Part shown: positions 8,317 to 17,715 of the stretch, piece by piece
How positions within the stretch are numbered: the stretch's first letter is position 1
Layout: every line of letters starts with the position of its first letter
Source of the DNA: Scatosoma sp002474405
GTDB taxonomy: Bacteria > Bacillota > Clostridia > Christensenellales > Borkfalkiaceae
Length of the DNA: 64,000 bases
Assembly (NCBI GenBank): GCA_937892545.1
Contig: CALAFO010000003.1
Span: 1-64,000, forward strand
Reading direction: 5' to 3'
The notes under the pieces: generated by a model
Seen by the model: the letters and a program-made list of their open reading frames with translations, nothing else
Told to the model about the DNA's origin: nothing
The model's database searches: none
Made by a program: the position numbers and the translations under genes

Positions 8317-10497
8317 TCACGAAAGCGTCGTCAGACGGTTCACGTCGTAAATCCGCTTGTCCGAACGCAGTTTTTTAATCAGCAAATCCATCTCCGAAAC
8401 ATCCGTCAGGCGAATGGAAGCTTCCAGCACGGCGTCGCGGTTTTTATCGATTCTGCCGTTCACAGAAGTTATCGAAAGTTTCATATCCGATACCACCAGC
8501 GAAAGCGCCGAAAGCGCCGCGCCCTGATCGGCGGCGCGGATAATGATGTTCGCGTTATACAGCTGCTTTTCCGAGCCTTCTTTCCGCCATTCCGCGGGCA
8601 ACAGCCGTCCGGGTTCGATGCCGCGCACGTTCGAACAGTCGGCGCGATGAATCACCACCCCTCTGCCGCGCGAAGTAAACCCTACGATTTTATCCCCCGG
8701 CACGGGCGAACAGCACCCCGCAAACCGCACCAGCAGCCCCGATTGCCCGTTCACCAGCACCCCGCCGGGAGTGCGGATATTGCCGCCGCCCGCATGCACT
8801 TCGAACGGCTTCGGCATCTCTTTTTTGTAAAAATCGATCAGCTTGTATAATACCTGCCCAACGGTAACGGAGCCGTACCCCACCGCCGCGTACATTTCGT
8901 CGGGCGAAGCAAACGAAAATCTGTCCGAAATTCTTTTGAAGCTCTCTTCCGTAACCAGTTCCGAAAGGGTATACCCCTTCTTTTTCGCCTCGTCCTCCAG
9001 CTTCGCCTGCCCTTCGCGGATGTTGTCCTCTTTCAGCTCGTTCTTGTAGAACTGCTTGATTTTGGCTTTCGCGCCCGAAGATTTGATGAATTTCAGCCAG
9101 TCGCGCGAAGGACCTTTCGAATTCTGCGAAGTGATGATTTCCACCACGTCGCCCACCTGCAGCTTCGTGGAAAGCGGCACGATTTTCGAATTGACGCGCG
9201 CGCCCGTGCAGCGGTTGCCCACCTCCGAATGGATGGCGTAGGCGAAATCCACGGGGGTAGCCCCCGGCGGAAGCGTAATCACCTTGCCGCGCGGCGTAAA
9301 CACCAGCAGTTCCTCGCTGTACAATTCGGTTTTCAGCGCGTCCAGAAACTCGCGCGAATCTTTCAGCGTGCTCTGCCACTCCACCATTTCGTGCAGCCAG
9401 GTCAGGCGGCTTTCGAAATTCGTGTTCTGCTCCTGCGATTTTCCCTCTTTGTACTTCCAGTGCGCCGCGATACCGAATTCCGCCACGCGGTGCATCTCTT
9501 CCGTGCGTATCTGAATTTCAAACGGCTGCCCGTACGACGTCATCACCGTGGTGTGCAACGACTGGTACTTGTTCGGCTTCGGGTTGGCGATATAATCTTT
9601 GATCCGCCCCGGCAGCGGCGTCCACTTTTCGTGAATCGCGCCCAGCACGGTATAGCACTCCTTCACGTCTTTCACAATCACGCGCACGGCGGTCAGATCG
9701 TAAATCTGGTCGAACGTCTTGCCCTTGTTCTTCATCTTTTTGTAGATGGAATAAAAATGCTTGGGTCGCCCGAACACTTCCCCTTCGATGCCGTCCGCCT
9801 TCATCAGATCTTTAATCTGCTCCACGATGTCCGCCACAAACTGCCGCCGTTCGGAAAGTTTTTCGTTGATGTGCACCAGCAGATAGCGGTAAGCTTCGGG
9901 GTCGAGATATTTCAGGCACAAATCTTCCAGTTCGCTCTTCACGTGCGAAATACCCAGTCTGCCCGCCAGCGGCGTATAAATTTCCAGCGTCTCGTGCGCC
10001 ATCGCCTGCTGCCGTTCGGGCGAAAGATAGGCAAGCGAACGCATGTTGTGCAGCCTGTCCGCAAGCTTGATGATAATCACGCGGATGTCTTTCGCCATCG
10101 CCACCACAATCTTGCGGAAGTTTTCCGCTTCTTCCTGCTCCTTGCTTTCGAAAACGATTTTATTCAGTTTGGTAACGCCCGCAACCAGCTCTTCCACTTC
10201 TTCGCCGAACTTTTCGCGGATGTCCTCTTCCGTCGCCGCGGTATCTTCCACCACGTCGTGCAGAAACGCCGCCGCCACCGTGGGCGCGTCCAGCCCCATA
10301 TCCATCAGAATGTTCGCCACGGAGCACGGATGCACGAAATACGGCTCGCCCGAAGCGCGCTTCTGCCCCTCGTGCATTTTTTCCGCATAATCGTACGCTT
10401 CGGTTACCAGCTTTTTATCCTTTTCGTTTTCGTAAGTCGCGTCTATCTTCGCGCGCGCCTCCGCCACCGCGTTTCCGCTCTTTCCGTTTGCGTCCAT
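8317..10497 (-). CDS. relA: Bifunctional (p)ppGpp synthetase/hydrolase (Rel)
   Basis: Makes and degrades the alarmone (p)ppGpp. The 726 residues carry the long-RSH layout: an HD hydrolase domain (HDVVEDT near residue 85), a synthetase domain with IKDYIANPKPNKYQSLHT near residue 310, a TGS domain starting around LLVFTPRGK near residue 390, and a C-terminal zinc-finger/ACT region. Intact HD and synthetase motifs argue for both activities. GGAGG precedes the ATG. It lies 26 bp after recJ and upstream of hemZ. Confidence 0.96.
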   Translation of the reverse strand: MDANGKSGNAVAEARAKIDATYENEKDKKLVTEAYDYAEKMHEGQKRASGEPYFVHPCSVANILMDMGLDAPTVAAAFLHDVVEDTAATEEDIREKFGEEVEELVAGVTKLNKIVFESKEQEEAENFRKIVVAMAKDIRVIIIKLADRLHNMRSLAYLSPERQQAMAHETLEIYTPLAGRLGISHVKSELEDLCLKYLDPEAYRYLLVHINEKLSERRQFVADIVEQIKDLMKADGIEGEVFGRPKHFYSIYKKMKNKGKTFDQIYDLTAVRVIVKDVKECYTVLGAIHEKWTPLPGRIKDYIANPKPNKYQSLHTTVMTSYGQPFEIQIRTEEMHRVAEFGIAAHWKYKEGKSQEQNTNFESRLTWLHEMVEWQSTLKDSREFLDALKTELYSEELLVFTPRGKVITLPPGATPVDFAYAIHSEVGNRCTGARVNSKIVPLSTKLQVGDVVEIITSQNSKGPSRDWLKFIKSSGAKAKIKQFYKNELKEDNIREGQAKLEDEAKKKGYTLSELVTEESFKRISDRFSFASPDEMYAAVGYGSVTVGQVLYKLIDFYKKEMPKPFEVHAGGGNIRTPGGVLVNGQSGLLVRFAGCCSPVPGDKIVGFTSRGRGVVIHRADCSNVRGIEPGRLLPAEWRKEGSEKQLYNANIIIRAADQGAALSALSLVVSDMKLSITSVNGRIDKNRDAVLEASIRLTDVSEMDLLIKKLRSDKRIYDVNRLTTLS

Positions 10498-10523
10498 ACT
10501 CCCTCCGTTTTCAATCCGTTTTT

Positions 10524-12905
10524 TTACAACCGTCTCTGTTTTTCCGTCAGCTTCCGCACCGTTTCATACAGCGCCGATTTCGAAAGCTCCGTTTTCGCGC
10601 CTCTGTACAGCGTGGGCGCGCCGAACGAAAAATCAAGAATGCCCAGCTCTTCGAATACCCGCGCCGCAAATAAAAATTCGTTTCTGTCCATGCCGAACGC
10701 GCCGCACTTTTCCGTCAGCGCCCGCGCGTTTTCGCCCTGCAGCACGCCCGCGTTGTTTTTCAGCGCCGTAAACATTTTCACCAGCTCCCCGCGCTCCGCG
10801 TTCAGCCCTTCGAACAGCCTCTTGCCGTCCACGTCGCGGTTATAATACGTTTTCTTCCCCGCGCCGTACGCCCCCGCAAACGCCACGGGCGTATCCAGAT
10901 ACACAATCGTTTCGAAGCCGGATAAATCGGTATCGGCAAACGGCGACAAAATCAGAACGTTCCCTACGTTTCTCGAAGAGGGATAAAACAATTCGCACGG
11001 CATGTCCGCAAGATACGGGTACGCTTTCAGCACCGAGGAATCCGAAGCCAGCAGGCACAATCCCCAGTCGCTTTCTTTCCGTTTTCTCTCTATCAGTTCC
11101 CGCACTTCTTCGCCGGAAAGCGCTTCGGGCGCGTTCCTCGTTTCTTCCTCGTTCCCTTCGTTTCCGTGCGAAGCGGAAGAAGAATAAAACCCGTCGATCG
11201 CCGAAGAAAGCGCCGAAAAATCGGTATTTCCGCCCGTCCTTCCGTCGTAGGCGAAATCGCGGATAAACCCTTTCACGTATTGCTTTCCGCGGAACTCCGA
11301 AACGTTGATTTCGAACACGAACGTCTTTTTCACGTCGCTGTCTATCAGCGGCAGATGCTTCGCACCCGAAAAATACACGAAATCGAGGTATTCGTTCTTC
11401 ATGGAAAGGTGCGGCGAACCGGGCTTCATCGGGCGCGCGTTGCACTCGGTGCAGGTCAAAGAGAACAGCGGCTTTCTGTGCCCCACCCCGTACGGCTCCA
11501 TCGCCGCCAGTTCCCGCACCAGCTTCGGCGAAAACGCGCCCGTCATTTCTTCCGCCACGGGAATACGCGGCACGAAATCCTCGCGCGAATAATGCGCGCC
11601 AAGTTCCTTATCCAGCGCTTCTTCCAGCGCGGAAAAATTTTCCGCCTTTAAATTCACGCCCGCCGCCTGCGCATGCCCGCCGAATTCTTCCAGAAGCGAA
11701 GAACACGCGCGCAGAGCGGTGTAAATATTCACGTTCTCCACGCTTCGCGCACTGCCCCGCAGCATATCTCCGCGCTGCACGAAAATCAGCGTGGGGCGGT
11801 TGTATTCCTCGGCGATTCTCGCCGCCACAATCCCCACGAAGCCCGCGTTCCAGTCGTCGCCCGTCAGCATAATCACGTGCGAATACGCGCCCTTTGCCGC
11901 CAGCGTCTGCTTCGCCGCCAGATACAATTCGTCGCACTTCTTCTGCCGCTCCACATTGTAAGCGCACAGCTTCGCCGCAATCTCCCGCTTTCGCTCCTCT
12001 TCTTCCGCGATAAACAGTTCGTACGCCGCGTTCGAATCTCCCATCCGCCCGGCAGCATTCACCCGCGGCGCCAGCGTAAACGCAAGCGTCTGCGCCGTAA
12101 TCTCGTCGCCCTGCTTTTCCTTCGTCCGCGCCAGAAGATAGGTAAAGCACGAACGATGATCCGCGTTGAAAAGTTTCAGCCCTTCGGTTACGATGTCGCG
12201 GTTTTCGCCGAGGAGCGGCACGCTGTCCGCCACCGTGGCAAGCGCGGCAAAATCCAGAAGGTCGTACGCTTTTTCGCCGAGGAGCGCGCACGCCACCTTA
12301 AACGCCACGCCCGCGCCGCAAAGGTTGTCGTACGGGTAATCGTCCGCGTTTTTCGGATTGACGATCACGCAATCGGGCAGTTCTTCGGGCAGCTCGTGGT
12401 GGTCGGTTACAATCACTTCCGCCCCCAGCGATTTTGCGTATGCCGCTTCATCTTTGCACGAAACGCCGCAGTCCACCGTCATAAACAAATCGGGCACGCC
12501 CTCCGCAAAAATGCGGTCGATTCCCGCGCGCGAAAGCCCGTACCCGTCCGAGCGTTCGGGCACGTAAATTCTCGCCCGCACGCCGTATTCTTTCAGCGCG
12601 TAATACATAATGGCGGAAGAACAGATCCCGTCGGCGTCGTAGTCCCCGAACACGGCGATTTCGCCGCCGCGCCCGCGCACTTCTTCAATCTTTTCCGCCA
12701 GCTCTTTCATGCCGCGCATCAGAAACGGCGATAAAAAATTCGCTTTTCCGGGATTCATGAAGCGGCGCACCTTTTCCGCCGTATCCACGCCGCGCGCAAA
12801 CAGAATATGCGCCGTGGTCTTTTCCAGCCCCGTCTCCGCCGCCAGCGCGTCCGCCCGATTCAGTTGTTCCTCCGAAAATTCGTATTCGGGAACGATTTCT
12901 TTCAA
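10524..12905 (-). CDS. recJ: Single-stranded-DNA-specific exonuclease RecJ
   Basis: 5'-3' ssDNA exonuclease of recombinational and mismatch repair. DHH phosphoesterase motifs are visible: FGDYDADGICSSAIM near residue 85, TVDCGVSC, and TDHHELPEELPDC near residue 170. A DHHA1 domain has GGHAQAAGV near residue 410, and an OB fold and a long C-terminal extension follow. The best start is TTG at 12905, eight bases after AGAGG (793 residues); a TTG at 12956 in the same frame has no ribosome site. Confidence 0.93.
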   Translation of the reverse strand: MKEIVPEYEFSEEQLNRADALAAETGLEKTTAHILFARGVDTAEKVRRFMNPGKANFLSPFLMRGMKELAEKIEEVRGRGGEIAVFGDYDADGICSSAIMYYALKEYGVRARIYVPERSDGYGLSRAGIDRIFAEGVPDLFMTVDCGVSCKDEAAYAKSLGAEVIVTDHHELPEELPDCVIVNPKNADDYPYDNLCGAGVAFKVACALLGEKAYDLLDFAALATVADSVPLLGENRDIVTEGLKLFNADHRSCFTYLLARTKEKQGDEITAQTLAFTLAPRVNAAGRMGDSNAAYELFIAEEEERKREIAAKLCAYNVERQKKCDELYLAAKQTLAAKGAYSHVIMLTGDDWNAGFVGIVAARIAEEYNRPTLIFVQRGDMLRGSARSVENVNIYTALRACSSLLEEFGGHAQAAGVNLKAENFSALEEALDKELGAHYSREDFVPRIPVAEEMTGAFSPKLVRELAAMEPYGVGHRKPLFSLTCTECNARPMKPGSPHLSMKNEYLDFVYFSGAKHLPLIDSDVKKTFVFEINVSEFRGKQYVKGFIRDFAYDGRTGGNTDFSALSSAIDGFYSSSASHGNEGNEEETRNAPEALSGEEVRELIERKRKESDWGLCLLASDSSVLKAYPYLADMPCELFYPSSRNVGNVLILSPFADTDLSGFETIVYLDTPVAFAGAYGAGKKTYYNRDVDGKRLFEGLNAERGELVKMFTALKNNAGVLQGENARALTEKCGAFGMDRNEFLFAARVFEELGILDFSFGAPTLYRGAKTELSKSALYETVRKLTEKQRRL

Positions 12906-12953
12906 TGTGTAACCTCTTTTCTCATCCGCTCCGCCGCTTCCTCGCCCCTTTCT

Positions 12954-12992
12954 CAAAAGAACAAAGAGCGGGGGAAAAGCGTATTCCCCCGC
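12954..12992 (-). terminator. Terminator-like hairpin between secF and recJ
   Basis: Minus-strand hairpin with perfect 9-bp arms (GCGGGGGAA and TTCCCCCGC), followed by a T-rich TCTTTGTTCTTTT. It falls 26 bp after the secF stop and 50 bp before recJ, so it probably ends or attenuates the sec transcript. Confidence 0.6.
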
Positions 12993-13018
12993 ATCGAGCG
13001 CGTCTCAAGAACGTTTCT

Positions 13019-14086
13019 TCAGTTTGCGGGTGCTTCCGCTTCGTTCGCGTCCGCTCCGCCGTCTTTCTTCGCCTGTCCGTCCGCCGGCTTCGCGTTTTTC
13101 GCGTCTTTCGTCTTTTTATAATCGTATCTGCGCTTTGCCGCACGCTTCTTCTGTAACTTTTCGAAAATCGGCGGATAAACCGAAGGGAACAAAATTCCCG
13201 CCGTGAAGTACGCCGATACCAGCCCCAGAAGCGCAATCAGCGAAAGCCACTGCACGGGAGAAATCCCCATCGCGCCGATCAGCACGATGCCTACAGCCGT
13301 CGCGCACGTAGCAATCAGAAGCGGCTTTTCGGGCATCTCTTTCGCCACGATTTCCTTTGCGGAAAGCCCTTCGTTTTCCTCGCTCGTTTCCGCCTTGCGC
13401 ATCTTTCCCGCCACGGCTACGCCGTATACGGCGCCCAGCACGGTCGATAAAAACAACGCGTTCGCGCAAGTGGAAGATACGGGCACGCGCACAATCACCG
13501 TCAGCGCCGTCGTCAGCGCAAGCGTAACCAGCGTAATCGCCGCGGCAATCACGCCGCCCGCAAGCTTATGCCTGATCGCCGTATACACAAACACGGCAAA
13601 CAGCAGCACGCCGCCCGCAATCGCCGCGCGCAGAATAAAATGCGCCGAGCGCGCCGTATGCGGCACCGAAGAAGAAGCGCTCACCGAAACGAGGTCCTCG
13701 TCGATTCCGTTCAGAGCGCCGTTTTCGCCCGTCAGCTTCGCAGCCACTTCCGTGCACAGCTCGTTCAGTTTCTCGTCCGAAAAATCGCCTTTGAACGAAT
13801 ACACAATCGTATAATCGTTCGCCGAAGCGCTGCGTTCCACTCTCTCGTAGCTTTCGTCCACGCTCTTATCCGAAAACACCTTCGCGCAAGCCGTCTCCAC
13901 GGCGTTTACGCGTTCTTCCGAGTAATAGGAATTCACGTGAATTTTCAGCGTTTTTTCGCTGCCGTATTCCGGCGCGGTATTCATTCCGAAAATCGCGGCA
14001 AGCACAATCCCCGCCACCAGAATCAGAAGCGCCAAAGGCAGAAAAATTTTAAATTTTCCCGCAATTTTATTCGTAAACTTATTCAT
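13019..14086 (-). CDS. secF: Divergent SecF-type translocase subunit
   Basis: 355-residue RND-type membrane protein that assists SecYEG export. One N-terminal transmembrane helix (residues ~15-35), an external domain of about 120 residues, then five hydrophobic segments (residues ~145-310) give the SecF topology. The tail is Lys/Ala-rich. Sequence conservation is weak, so the call rests on topology and on overlap with secD. GGAGG touches a first ATG at 14095 but is nine bases from the ATG at 14086, which I chose; the start lies within the last codons of secD. Confidence 0.8.
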   Translation of the reverse strand: MNKFTNKIAGKFKIFLPLALLILVAGIVLAAIFGMNTAPEYGSEKTLKIHVNSYYSEERVNAVETACAKVFSDKSVDESYERVERSASANDYTIVYSFKGDFSDEKLNELCTEVAAKLTGENGALNGIDEDLVSVSASSSVPHTARSAHFILRAAIAGGVLLFAVFVYTAIRHKLAGGVIAAAITLVTLALTTALTVIVRVPVSSTCANALFLSTVLGAVYGVAVAGKMRKAETSEENEGLSAKEIVAKEMPEKPLLIATCATAVGIVLIGAMGISPVQWLSLIALLGLVSAYFTAGILFPSVYPPIFEKLQKKRAAKRRYDYKKTKDAKNAKPADGQAKKDGGADANEAEAPAN

Positions 14087-15575
14087 CGTCGTCATCCTCC
14101 CTCTTCAAGCGATAGAAGGCGTATTTATCCTTCGCCGCAGAGAACAACAAATAATTGATTACGCGCGTCCACAGCAGGCACACGAACGCAGCCGCCGCAA
14201 AGCAGATCACCGCCTGCGCCGCCACCGTGTTCAGAAGCGCCCCGCCGATCAGAAACGCCAGCGAACCAAGCACCGCCACGGCGCACACGTCCACGGACGG
14301 CATCAGCGTCTTTTTAAACGCGTTCTTCACGGAAGAAGCCACGGTCTTGCCCAGCGCCACTTCCGCCTTGATTTTTTTGTATACGCGCGATTCCACGGCG
14401 AAAATCAACGCCAGCCCCGCCGCAAACAGCAACGCGGAAACCGCCGAAATTTCAAACACCGCGTTCGTTACGTACGCATACAGAAACGCCACGATCAAAA
14501 AGTACGTCATCGTTCCGTACGCCATCGCCACGCCGTAGCCCTTGTACAGAATAATCGGCAGAATCACCGCAATCGCCAGCACGATCAGCGCGGCAACGTA
14601 CAGCATCGTCTTTCCGTTTCCGCCGTACACGGCTTCGTACGAAGAAATTTCCGTCTTGTCGGAATCGAACGAGTATCCGCTGTCGCCCTGCGCGTAATGC
14701 AGCGCCGAATCCAGCGTCGCGGCAAGAATCTTGCCAGCCTCCTCGTATCTCAGCCCGATCGCCCAGGTGTTACCCGACAGGTTTTCGAAGTTGGAACCGC
14801 TCGGCGAAAGCACCGTATCGTCGCCGATTTTCACGGTAATCGTCGAAGAACCGGAAGCGAACGTTTTCAGAATATCCGAACCCTTGTCGGTGGTTTTAAT
14901 CTGCAGATACGCGCTCGAACCGGAAGTTTTCACCTTGAACGATTTAAAGTAATCCGTGCCCGTTTCCAGTTTGCCGGGGTAAGTATTCGTGCCGTCGGTA
15001 ATCGTCAGCTCGCCCGTATACGCAAACGTCGTCAGCGCCGACGAAACGGTGGAATTCACGCTCGATTTGGGAAGCTTCACTTCCAGCACGTAATCGTCCG
15101 CCACCGAAACGCAGACGGTGGAATACTGCATTCTGGCATAACGCGAAGCCACAAGGTCCGCCGTCTCGTCAAACCAGGCTTTGAAAGCGTCGGTAACCAC
15201 ATAGATGTCTCCGTTTTCGCCCGTAACGCGCCGCATCACTTTGTCGTCCTCGTTTCTGGAAAGGTAAACGCCGCCGTGTTTTTCGTACGAATCCACGTAT
15301 TCCTGCAGTTTTTCTTCGCCTTCCTGCTGCGAAATGGAACGGCAGTTACTGTCGTATTCCGTAGCGGAAATCACGCCCGCGGGATAGTACCGCGCCACGT
15401 ATCCGCCGCCCAGTTCCTCGTCGGTATCGTACAGCGACACCACGGGATTCCACGTTTTCACCGAATCCTTTTTAAACACGGAAAGGTGGAACGACGGGAA
15501 AACCGCAACGGCGCACAATACAACGATCACGATGGTAATTAAAGTAAGCAATACCACCGATTTCTTTTTGCCCAT
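14079..15575 (-). CDS. secD: Divergent SecD-type translocase subunit
   Basis: 498 residues. One N-terminal helix (about 8-28) is followed by a ~290-residue external region. This contains a P1-like stretch with VSVADDYVLEVKLP and ends in LRYEEAGKILAATLDSAL, reminiscent of the SecD segment before helix 2. A C-terminal bundle of five helices and an acidic end EDDDDE follow. The usual SecD signature D-x-R-x-D-P is not obvious. The start follows AGGAGG. Its position between the TIGR04086 gene and secF supports the name. Confidence 0.8.
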   Translation of the reverse strand: MGKKKSVVLLTLITIVIVVLCAVAVFPSFHLSVFKKDSVKTWNPVVSLYDTDEELGGGYVARYYPAGVISATEYDSNCRSISQQEGEEKLQEYVDSYEKHGGVYLSRNEDDKVMRRVTGENGDIYVVTDAFKAWFDETADLVASRYARMQYSTVCVSVADDYVLEVKLPKSSVNSTVSSALTTFAYTGELTITDGTNTYPGKLETGTDYFKSFKVKTSGSSAYLQIKTTDKGSDILKTFASGSSTITVKIGDDTVLSPSGSNFENLSGNTWAIGLRYEEAGKILAATLDSALHYAQGDSGYSFDSDKTEISSYEAVYGGNGKTMLYVAALIVLAIAVILPIILYKGYGVAMAYGTMTYFLIVAFLYAYVTNAVFEISAVSALLFAAGLALIFAVESRVYKKIKAEVALGKTVASSVKNAFKKTLMPSVDVCAVAVLGSLAFLIGGALLNTVAAQAVICFAAAAFVCLLWTRVINYLLFSAAKDKYAFYRLKREDDDDE

Positions 15576-15660
15576 TGTAAAGCCTCCTGATAAAGCATTT
15601 CTTTCCTCCCGCGACGGCTTGTCCGCGGAAAAAAAGAAAATAATATACCGATACTTATTT

Positions 15661-15690
15661 ATTATACCTTATTAACGGCTTGTCCGTCAA
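15661..15690 (-). promoter_or_regulatory. secDF promoter
   Basis: Minus strand TTGACG (15685-15690), 18 bp, TATAAT (15661-15666). The ~80-nt leader contains a 12-bp direct repeat, ACGGCTTGTCCG on the plus strand at about 15614 and 15674, the second copy overlapping the -35 spacer. Confidence 0.7.
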
Positions 15691-15772
15691 GTCATATCGC
15701 GTGTATTTGCGGCATTTTTCACAAAAAAATTACTTCCCGAGCCGAAAAAGCCGCACAATCGCCTTAATTGCG

Positions 15773-16007
15773 GCTTCCCCTTGCCTGAAAAAAAATTCAG
15801 CGAACTTCATTTTTTTCGGCAAAAATGTGAAGCCTTTCCTTACGTCAAGGCTTCCCCTTGGGGGGGAAGCTCTGCCACGCAGTGGCGGTGATGAGGGGCG
15901 TAACATATTTTCATTGAAATTATTCCAACGAAGGTGAGAGTAGTAACGGAGGGGCACTTGCTTTCCCCTTCGGGGAGAGTGGCGAGCCTTTGCGAGCCGA
16001 GAGAGGT
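15773..16007 (+). repeat. Composite dispersed repeat, copy 1
   Basis: Three parts. Part alpha (15773-15826) is CTTCCCCTTGCCTG then an A-rich/T-rich hairpin ending CGGCAAAAATG. Part beta (15848-15900) is GGCTTCCCCTTGGGGGG, then a stem-loop TGCCAC-GCA-GTGGCG, then TGATGAGGGGCG. Part gamma (15957-16006) is TTGCTTTCCCCTTCGGGG, then a GGC-GA-GCCTTTGC-GA-GCC stem, then GAGAGGT. Related copies lie at 16535-16890, 19424-19741 and 41343-41475. I see no open reading frame in it. It fills most of the 467-bp gap between secD and the next gene. Confidence 0.8.
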
Positions 16008-16042
16008 CTTATCCGCCGATATCCGTCAAATCATAGCAACAA

Positions 16043-16420
16043 TCATCGCTTAGCCACATTCGCAAACATACCGCAAATCGTGCCGACGACGGCACCGAAC
16101 AGCAATTCAAACAAAACGCCCGTTCCCACGGCGCTTTCCGCGGCGGCGGAAAAAATAAAGCAGGTGAGCAGCCCGAACAGCAGTCCCGCAACCAGTCCTT
16201 TCAACCACCCTTTGCCGTCCCTGAACGATACAAGCGCCGCAATAAACAGCGAAAGAATTTTCGCCGCAATACCCGAAATTTTCACCGCCGTCGCGCTCAG
16301 CGTAACAAACCGCGCCAGAACGGCAAACAGCGCCGCCGACAATACGCACAGCAGCACCGCAATAGCCGTCGCTTTCAGAACCTGATAAAAAAACGACCTT
16401 TTCAGATTTTCCGCCGACAT
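16043..16420 (-). CDS. TIGR04086-type small membrane protein
   Basis: 125 residues with about four transmembrane helices (roughly 15-38, 45-65, 72-95, 100-120) and short loops. The length, hydrophobic pattern and position between yajC and secD match the TIGR04086/YrzE family of clostridial membrane proteins, whose role is unknown. GGAGG precedes the ATG. Repeats flank the gene on both sides, so it is probably transcribed on its own. Confidence 0.75.
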   Translation of the reverse strand: MSAENLKRSFFYQVLKATAIAVLLCVLSAALFAVLARFVTLSATAVKISGIAAKILSLFIAALVSFRDGKGWLKGLVAGLLFGLLTCFIFSAAAESAVGTGVLFELLFGAVVGTICGMFANVAKR

Positions 16421-16534
16421 ACCCGCCTCCTTTCTCGCAAAACGAATTTTTTCGTCCGCTTTTTATCCTATGCCGCCCGCCGGAAAATAAGAACCGCTCA
16501 TCGTTTGCATCTTCAATCTTTAACTTCGATATTA

Positions 16535-16890
16535 GCCTTCCCCTTGCTCATTTTTCTTGCGAAAAAATTCGCAAAAATTGTCAGCCACTTCGTGCCTTCC
16601 CCTTGCCTGAAAAAAATTCAGTGAACTTCATTTTTTTCGGCAAAAATTGTCCGCCTCTTTCAGAGCCTTCCCCTTGGGGGGAAGGTGGACAAAGCACAGC
16701 TTTGGACGAATGAGGGGCGCAACTTGTTTTCTATCTGGAAATTTTCAATCAAGGGGCGCAACTTTGTTTCACATTTCCAGCCCCCTTGCCTCCCCCTGTG
16801 CGGCTCCTACCGAATCCTTGCTTTCCCCTTCGGGGAAAGTGTCTGCGTAAGCAGACGATAGAGGTCAAACGAGAATTCTTGCCGCCTCTT
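16535..16890 (+). repeat. Composite dispersed repeat, copy 2
   Basis: Contains two alpha-like hairpins (16535-16580 and 16594-16650), a beta part (16663-16718; stem CAAAGC-ACA-GCTTTG) and a gamma part (16817-16866; stem GTCTGC-GTAA-GCAGAC). The tail GAGAATTCTTGCCGCCTC is shared with the copy at 19424-19741. It occupies most of the 648-bp space between the TIGR04086 gene and yajC, where I see no gene. Confidence 0.8.
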
Positions 16891-16976
16891 GCTTTCCCCA
16901 TCGTACAGCCATCGCCCGTTCCGCTATACCGGCGCTATACCGGCAGTATTCTTGTTTCCCCTTTTCCGCAAACGAC

Positions 16977-17013
16977 GCGAAAAACGCCGCTTCCCGTAAA
17001 GGAGCGGCGTTTT
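16977..17013 (-). terminator. Terminator after yajC
   Basis: Minus-strand stem AACGCCGCT/AGCGGCGTT with an 11-base loop, followed by TTTTTCGCG, 55 bp after the yajC stop. Confidence 0.75.
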
Positions 17014-17068
17014 CCAAAAGGATAATTTTATGAAAAAGTCTGTAAGCTGAATTCAACGCGAAGAAAAA

Positions 17069-17527
17069 TTATTCTTCGTCTTTCTTTTCTTCGGCGGGCG
17101 CTTCTGCCGTCTTTTCTTCGGAAGCCGCGGCTTTTTCTTCGGATTTTTCTTCCGCTTTCTCTTCCGCCTTTCCGGCGGCCTTCGTATCCGCTACCGCGTC
17201 CGTCTGATATACGGCTTGTTTATCGAATTTGATATACGATTTGCCGCTTGCTTCGGTGCCCGTTTCCAGCACAAACGTGTTTTCTTCCGCGTTCACTTCC
17301 ACAACAACGCCGCAAATGCCGCCGATCGTTTTCACTTTGCTGCCCGGCTTAATCGCGTCAAGCATCTTCTGGCTCTCCTGCTGGCGCTTTTTCTGGCTGC
17401 GCGAATTGAAAATCATCATCGCCACGAACGCCGCCACAATCAGTACGATGAAAATGGTGGAAAATACTTTGGAATTGCCGCTACCGCTGCTGCTGCCGGT
17501 GCTTTCTGCCAATAAATAGCCAAACAT
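17069..17527 (-). CDS. yajC: Preprotein translocase accessory subunit YajC
   Basis: 152-residue single-pass protein associated with SecDF. A hydrophobic helix (about residues 22-42) is followed by NSRSQKKRQQESQKMLDAIKPG and a KVKTIGGICGVV segment, the conserved YajC core. The last ~40 residues are a repetitive Lys/Glu/Ala tail that makes it longer than the usual 85-115 residues. AAGGAG precedes the ATG. It has its own promoter and terminator. Confidence 0.92.
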   Translation of the reverse strand: MFGYLLAESTGSSSGSGNSKVFSTIFIVLIVAAFVAMMIFNSRSQKKRQQESQKMLDAIKPGSKVKTIGGICGVVVEVNAEENTFVLETGTEASGKSYIKFDKQAVYQTDAVADTKAAGKAEEKAEEKSEEKAAASEEKTAEAPAEEKKDEE

Positions 17528-17582
17528 AATTAACTCTCCTTACATGGCGCGAAATCCCCGCGCCGCAAAATCAACTGCTTAT

Positions 17583-17611
17583 ATAATACCCTCTTTTTTC
17601 CTTTTTGGCAA
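17583..17611 (-). promoter_or_regulatory. yajC promoter
   Basis: Minus strand TTGCCA (17606-17611), 17 bp, TATTAT (17583-17588), 55 bp before the start codon. Confidence 0.65.
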
Positions 17612-17715
17612 GCAATTTACAGGCTTTTGCGCGATATTTTTTCTTTTTCACTTATTTTTCATCGCTTTGCCGAAGAATACTCCCGCCGTTTCCGCGCGGA
17701 TTCTGTCGTTTTTCG

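Noticed and set aside
9229..10845. Very long plus-strand open frame (538 codons) across relA and recJ
   Set aside because: It is antisense to two clear genes. Long antisense frames arise throughout this window from codon bias; it has no ribosome site and no family motif.
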